Part shown: in pieces, positions 6,580-9,422 of the stretch
Layout of the letters: each line of letters begins with the position of its first letter
Position numbering within the stretch: position 1 is the first letter of the stretch
NCBI GenBank assembly: GCA_964432875.1
Contig: CAYSPJ010000165.1
Coordinates: 1 to 9,422 of the forward strand
Length of the DNA: 9,422 nt
Direction of reading: 5' to 3'
DNA from: JACJYE01 sp964432875
GTDB taxonomy: Bacteria; Bacteroidota; Bacteroidia; Chitinophagales; Saprospiraceae
Program-made: the position numbers and the translations under genes
Notes under the pieces: model-generated
What the model was told of the DNA's origin: nothing
Databases searched by the model: none
Seen by the model: the letters and a program-made list of their open reading frames with translations, nothing else

Positions 6580-7341
6580 TTAGAGCGAAGGCTGGAGCTT
6601 GGGGCTGATCGCGGCCAGGAAGCGCGCCAGGGCGCGGCGTTTAGGCGCATCCAGTTCGTAACTGATGTAGCGCGTGAAGTACTCCTGGAGGTCAAAATCA
6701 GGGTGGGGGCTGGGCAGGAGGAACATCAGTTCGGGGATTTGCGCCAAGCCTTGCTGCAGGGCTTGATTAAAAGCAGCGGTGAAGCTGGGGTCCAGGGGGC
6801 GGTTGCTCACCCAGGCAGCAAAGACGAAAGGCAAGCCAGTGTGTTGCATCCAGGCCTCGCCCAGGTCATAGGTATAAGCGAAGCGTTGCTCCAGGCCAAT
6901 GGTGCGGTCGCCGATGACCAGGCCGGCCCGCGTGCCGTTGATCTGGTCGATATAGCCTTCCTGGGCGGGTACGAGGCGCGGCTGCAGCTTCCAATAATCT
7001 CGCAACAATAGCTTGGCCAATTCCACCGAGGTGCGAGAGTGGTGGTCGAGATATAGCTCTTCGGCCTGCTCCAGCGGCTGCTGGCAATAAATAGCCACCG
7101 TTTTTACCGCTCCGATCGTGCCGATGCAATAATCAGAAACGATATGCGGGTTGTCCAACTCGGGGATGACCGCAACGGGCACCAGGCCCAGATCAGCATC
7201 GCCGCTGCGGAGGCGCTGGGCGCAGACAGCAGGGATATCCAACCGCAATTCGATCTGGCTGGCTAGCGGGCTTTGTAGCAAGCCATATAGCAAAGGCTTG
7301 GTATTGAGGTAGCTGACGGCGGTTACTTTAAGTTTGCTCAC
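6580..7341 (-). CDS. mqnA: Chorismate dehydratase MqnA (futalosine menaquinone pathway)
   Basis: MqnA dehydrates chorismate to 3-[(1-carboxyvinyl)oxy]benzoate, the first step of the futalosine route to menaquinone. The 253-residue protein has a periplasmic-binding-protein-like fold, typical of the family. Its N-terminus KVTAVSYLNTKPLLYG (5-20) is the hallmark. It also carries a GDADLGLVPVAVIPEL segment, DHHSRTSVELA, GLVIGDRTI, and DLGEAWMQHTGLPFVFAAW, all characteristic. The start is GTG at 7341-7339. The preceding phosphatase gene ends in TGA at 7345-7343, a single base away, so translation is almost certainly coupled; the only ATG at the junction is immediately followed by a stop. It is the last gene of the mqnE-phosphatase-mqnA operon. 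Confidence 0.95.
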   Translation of the reverse strand: MSKLKVTAVSYLNTKPLLYGLLQSPLASQIELRLDIPAVCAQRLRSGDADLGLVPVAVIPELDNPHIVSDYCIGTIGAVKTVAIYCQQPLEQAEELYLDHHSRTSVELAKLLLRDYWKLQPRLVPAQEGYIDQINGTRAGLVIGDRTIGLEQRFAYTYDLGEAWMQHTGLPFVFAAWVSNRPLDPSFTAAFNQALQQGLAQIPELMFLLPSPHPDFDLQEYFTRYISYELDAPKRRALARFLAAISPKLQPSL

Positions 7342-7342
7342 A

Positions 7343-7972
7343 TCAATCTGGTTTGATGCCGGCTGCTTCCAGGTGCCGGGTGTCGTTTTCTAGTTTAAGC
7401 TCAAAGCGCCCATCGCGACAATGGAACATATACAGCCCGGTATTGGCGTGGTGGTAGCGGTCCATGTTGGTAACTGGCTCGCCCAGCAGCAGGCAGGCCA
7501 GGCAGCGCATGGCGCGGCCATGAGAGCAGATCAGGATTTTTTCCTCCGGATATTCATGCAATTGGGGCAGGAAGGCGCTGAGCCGGCTCGCCAGGTCGGC
7601 AGCGCTTTCCCCATTGTGGAAGCGGGCATGGAGGTTGCCTTGCTTCCACTGCTCTACCGTATGGTGAAATTCTGCCCGCATCTCTGGGCTGCTAGGTTTG
7701 CCCTCATGGAGCCCCCAACTGATCTCGTTGATTTCGGGCACCTGCTTCCAGGGCAGGCCCTGCTCGATGAAGTGCTGCATGGTCTCATGCGTGCGCTTCA
7801 GTTTAGAAGTGACCACCCGCCCAAAGGGTTCAGCGGAGTAGTAGTCGAAAAAAGCCTTGGCTTGGCGGCGGCCCAGTTCATTGAGCGATGTATCTACGCC
7901 CTGCCCTTGCACGATGCCCAGGCGGTTGTAGTCCGTTTCGCCATGCCGCAATAGATAAACCCACTTTTCCAT
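7343..7972 (-). CDS. Histidine phosphatase family protein
   Basis: This is a 209-residue member of the phosphoglycerate mutase-like branch-1 histidine phosphatase family. The catalytic core is visible: LLRHGET (7-13) with Arg9 and the nucleophile His10, Arg60 in SKLKRTHET, the acidic Glu83 in INEISWGLHEGK, and the second histidine His151 in ILICSHGRAM. The substrate cannot be read from the sequence; relatives include cofactor-dependent mutases, alpha-ribazole phosphatase and broad-specificity phosphatases. It lies between mqnE and mqnA. Its ATG shares one base with the mqnE stop (TGATG at 7974-7970), and mqnA starts one base after its TGA. The tight packing ties its expression to menaquinone synthesis, but no phosphatase step is known in that pathway. 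There is no signal peptide, so it is cytoplasmic. Confidence 0.92.
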   Translation of the reverse strand: MEKWVYLLRHGETDYNRLGIVQGQGVDTSLNELGRRQAKAFFDYYSAEPFGRVVTSKLKRTHETMQHFIEQGLPWKQVPEINEISWGLHEGKPSSPEMRAEFHHTVEQWKQGNLHARFHNGESAADLASRLSAFLPQLHEYPEEKILICSHGRAMRCLACLLLGEPVTNMDRYHHANTGLYMFHCRDGRFELKLENDTRHLEAAGIKPD

Positions 7973-9177
7973 CAGTTCTTATTGATAACCGGTAGGGCCA
8001 CGTATCCCTTAAAATCGTTGCTGTCATCAAAGACGTGATCGGTATAATCCGTTATGACGTTGTAAAGCGTATCCCGTTCGATCGGCTGCCGCCCCACGCG
8101 GCGGATGAGCTCGACCAAATCCTGAGTGTTCATGGCCGGGTTCTGTTCTTCAGAGCCAGCCATCGAATAGATTTTAGTCGTATCATCGATGGTGCCGTCA
8201 ATATCATCTACGCCAAAAGACATCGACAACTGGGCGTTGTTGCGCCCAATCATCGGCCAATAGGCTTTGATGTGGTCGAAATTGTCCAGGTAGATGCGGC
8301 TGATGGCGTAGTTGCGCAGGTCTTCGATTACCGTAGATTCCGGGAGGTGGGACAACTGATTGTCTTTGTTGCGGAACTTAAGGGGGATGAAGGTTTGGAA
8401 GCCGCCGGTTTTATCCTGCAATTGGCGCAGGGCCTCCAAGTGGTGGATGCGGTGGCGGTAGGCTTCGATATGGCCGTAGAGCATCGTGGCGTTGGAGCGC
8501 CCGCCCAACTCATGCCATATTTCATGGATGCGCAGCCACTGCTCGCCGCTGCACTTGCCCCCGGCGATCTGGTCGCGTATTTCCGGATGGAAAATCTCTG
8601 CCCCCCCGCCGGGCATGCTATCCAGCCCGGCTTCCTGCATCAGCTTCATGCCCTCCTCGTAGCTGATTTTATCTTTCTTAAAGATATAATGGTACTCAAC
8701 CGGCGTCAGCGCCTTGATGTGCAGCTCTGGCCGGTGCGCCTTGATGCGGCGGAACAGCTCGGCATAGAACTTGACGTCGTATTGCGGCAATACCCCCCCC
8801 ACAATATGTACTTCTGTGACCGGCTCCCCATCGTATTTGCGCACGATGTCCATAATGTCTTCCAGGCTGTATTCCCAGCCTTCCTCCCGCTTTTTGATGA
8901 GGCGGGAGTAGGAGCAAAAGGTGCAAGTATAAAGGCAGACGTTGGTCGGCTCGATGTGGAAATTGCGGTTGAAATAAGTGCGGTTGCCATGGCGCTTTTC
9001 GCGCAGGTAGTTAGCCAGGGTACCAAGGTAGGCTAGCTCGCCCCGTTCAAAGAGGTACAAGCCTTCTTCTTCACTGATACGTTGCCCCGCGAATACTTTT
9101 TCGGCGATCAGCCGCAATGGGGCATCGAGCTGCGGGTCGCCCAATATGGCTTCTGCTTTACGCGCTATTTGCATCAT
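7972..9177 (-). CDS. mqnE: Aminofutalosine synthase MqnE (radical SAM)
   Basis: MqnE joins the MqnA product to S-adenosylmethionine by radical chemistry, giving aminofutalosine. The 401-residue protein has the radical SAM [4Fe-4S] motif C-x3-C-x2-C in NVCLYTCTFCSYSR (Cys81, 85 and 88 counted from the chosen start). MqnE hallmarks follow: VTEVHIVGG, SMPGGGAEIFHPEIR, SNATMLYGHIE, TFIPLKFRNKDNQ, AYWPMIGR and GTIDDTTKIYSMAGSEEQ. These separate it from the paralogue MqnC. I chose ATG at 9177; another ATG follows directly at 9174. The frame is open to a TTG at 9204, but that codon lies inside the -7 promoter box. The last base of its TGA stop is the first base of the phosphatase ATG. MqnB, MqnC and MqnD are not in this window. 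Confidence 0.95.
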   Translation of the reverse strand: MMQIARKAEAILGDPQLDAPLRLIAEKVFAGQRISEEEGLYLFERGELAYLGTLANYLREKRHGNRTYFNRNFHIEPTNVCLYTCTFCSYSRLIKKREEGWEYSLEDIMDIVRKYDGEPVTEVHIVGGVLPQYDVKFYAELFRRIKAHRPELHIKALTPVEYHYIFKKDKISYEEGMKLMQEAGLDSMPGGGAEIFHPEIRDQIAGGKCSGEQWLRIHEIWHELGGRSNATMLYGHIEAYRHRIHHLEALRQLQDKTGGFQTFIPLKFRNKDNQLSHLPESTVIEDLRNYAISRIYLDNFDHIKAYWPMIGRNNAQLSMSFGVDDIDGTIDDTTKIYSMAGSEEQNPAMNTQDLVELIRRVGRQPIERDTLYNVITDYTDHVFDDSNDFKGYVALPVINKN

Positions 9178-9201
9178 AATCTTTATGCCTTTTTTGCCTG
9201 G

Positions 9202-9209
9202 CAAAGGTA
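9202..9209 (-). promoter_or_regulatory. Bacteroidota-type -7 box of the mqn operon promoter
   Basis: The minus strand reads TACCTTTG here, an exact match to the Bacteroidota -7 consensus TAnnTTTG. It implies transcription starting a few bases downstream and a leader of about 20 nt before the ATG at 9177. A -33 TTTG is not clear: at 20-nt spacing the sequence is CTG (9232-9230). This box also argues for the start codon at 9177 over the TTG at 9204. Confidence 0.65.
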
Positions 9210-9258
9210 CAACAACCTTTCGGAACTTTCAGTTTTTAGTGAACGGGGCCTTTGTCTA

Positions 9259-9290
9259 TTTAGTGTCTGTCCATTTAGTCGAGTGTCTGG
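9259..9290 (+). repeat. Dispersed repeat, copy 2 (32 bp)
   Basis: TTTAGTGTCTGTCCATTT followed by AGTCGAGTGTCTGG repeats the element at 6537-6570 in the same orientation (two mismatches and a 2-nt gap). It lies about 50 bp upstream of the mqnE promoter box. The two copies therefore bracket the whole mqnE-phosphatase-mqnA operon as direct repeats about 2.7 kb apart. This copy abuts the palindromic block at 9292. Confidence 0.75.
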
Positions 9291-9291
9291 T

Positions 9292-9422
9292 CTTTAGAGT
9301 TCGAGAGCAAGGCTTGCGAAGGCCTAAAAACCGGAGTTTACTCCACGAAGCGTGGGATAAGGGCCCCACGCTGAAGTCGAGGATTTTTAGGCCGAGCGTA
9401 ACGCAGCTATCGGACTATAAAG
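9292..9422. repeat. Long imperfect inverted repeat with internal hairpins (continues past window)
   Basis: The 39-nt arms 9292-9330 and 9384-9422 are complementary at 26 of 39 positions without gaps. The innermost 10 bp (GGCCTAAAAA / TTTTTAGGCC) are perfect and the outer end matches as CTTTA / TAAAG. Each arm has its own small hairpin (GCAAG-G-CTTGC at 9307-9317; GCGT-A-ACGC at 9396-9404). The 53-nt centre contains GGAGT-TT-ACTCC (9333-9344), CCACG-AAG-CGTGG (9343-9355) and a competing CGTGGG/CCCACG pair (9351-9356 with 9365-9370). No reading frame of note is present. It looks like a non-autonomous or REP-like repeat unit, and may be an IS end. The window stops before its outer boundary. Confidence 0.7.

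Noticed and set aside
8035..9036. 333-codon open frame on the plus strand
   Set aside because: It lies wholly antisense to mqnE, whose conserved motifs fill the same interval. The plus-strand product matches no family I know; it is a codon-bias shadow.
7972..9177. MqnC (dehypoxanthine futalosine cyclase) instead of MqnE
   Set aside because: The segments FHIEPTNVC, PGGGAEIF, SNATMLYGHIE and DDTTKIYSMAGSEEQ are those I know from MqnE; MqnC has a different context around its iron-sulfur motif.
6537..9290. Composite transposon carrying the mqn operon
   Set aside because: No transposase, no inverted terminal repeats at both ends and no visible target duplication; only short direct repeats are seen, so this remains a hypothesis in the findings and not a feature.
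9259..9422. CRISPR array or attC-type integron site
   Set aside because: There is only one palindromic unit with no regularly spaced identical repeats, and no integrase or cassette genes are near.

Overview
The window looks like chromosomal sequence from a Bacteroidota bacterium, probably a relatively GC-rich lineage such as Saprospiria. The phylum call rests on three things. There is an exact Bacteroidota-type -7 box (TACCTTTG) upstream of mqnE and a one-mismatch version upstream of pntA1. Shine-Dalgarno sequences are scarce. There is also an exported von Willebrand A protein of a kind I associate with this phylum. The family-level placement is a guess. All eight recognisable genes lie on the minus strand, so transcription runs from high to low coordinates.

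From right to left: the right edge (9205-9422) is non-coding and holds the mqnE promoter, one copy of a 32-34 bp dispersed repeat, and a strongly palindromic block that runs off the window. Next is a tightly coupled operon, mqnE - histidine phosphatase - mqnA (9177-6580). MqnA and MqnE are the first two enzymes of the futalosine route to menaquinone; the phosphatase between them has no assigned step in that pathway. A second copy of the repeat lies 9 bp beyond the mqnA stop, followed by GC-rich hairpins that probably end the operon. msrA (exported peptide methionine sulfoxide reductase, 6360-5719) stands alone and ends at a perfect 19-bp hairpin terminator. Then comes the three-gene proton-translocating transhydrogenase operon pntA1-pntA2-pntB (5597-2743), with a universal stress protein gene 11 bp behind it (2731 onward). 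That gene is cut by a run of exactly 100 N (2048-2147), an assembly gap of unknown true length. Beyond the gap are an exported VWA-domain protein (1904-345) and, 10 bp downstream, a DUF2784 membrane protein that leaves the left edge incomplete.

Functionally the window is mostly respiratory and redox housekeeping: menaquinone synthesis, proton-coupled NADPH supply, methionine sulfoxide repair and a stress protein, plus one uncharacterised exported/membrane pair. I see no CRISPR array, tRNA, rRNA, transposase, phage gene or defence system. The least explained parts are the direct repeats bracketing the mqn operon, the palindromic block at the right edge, the phosphatase inside the mqn operon, and the VWA/DUF2784 pair. 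None of these amounts to a demonstrated new system.
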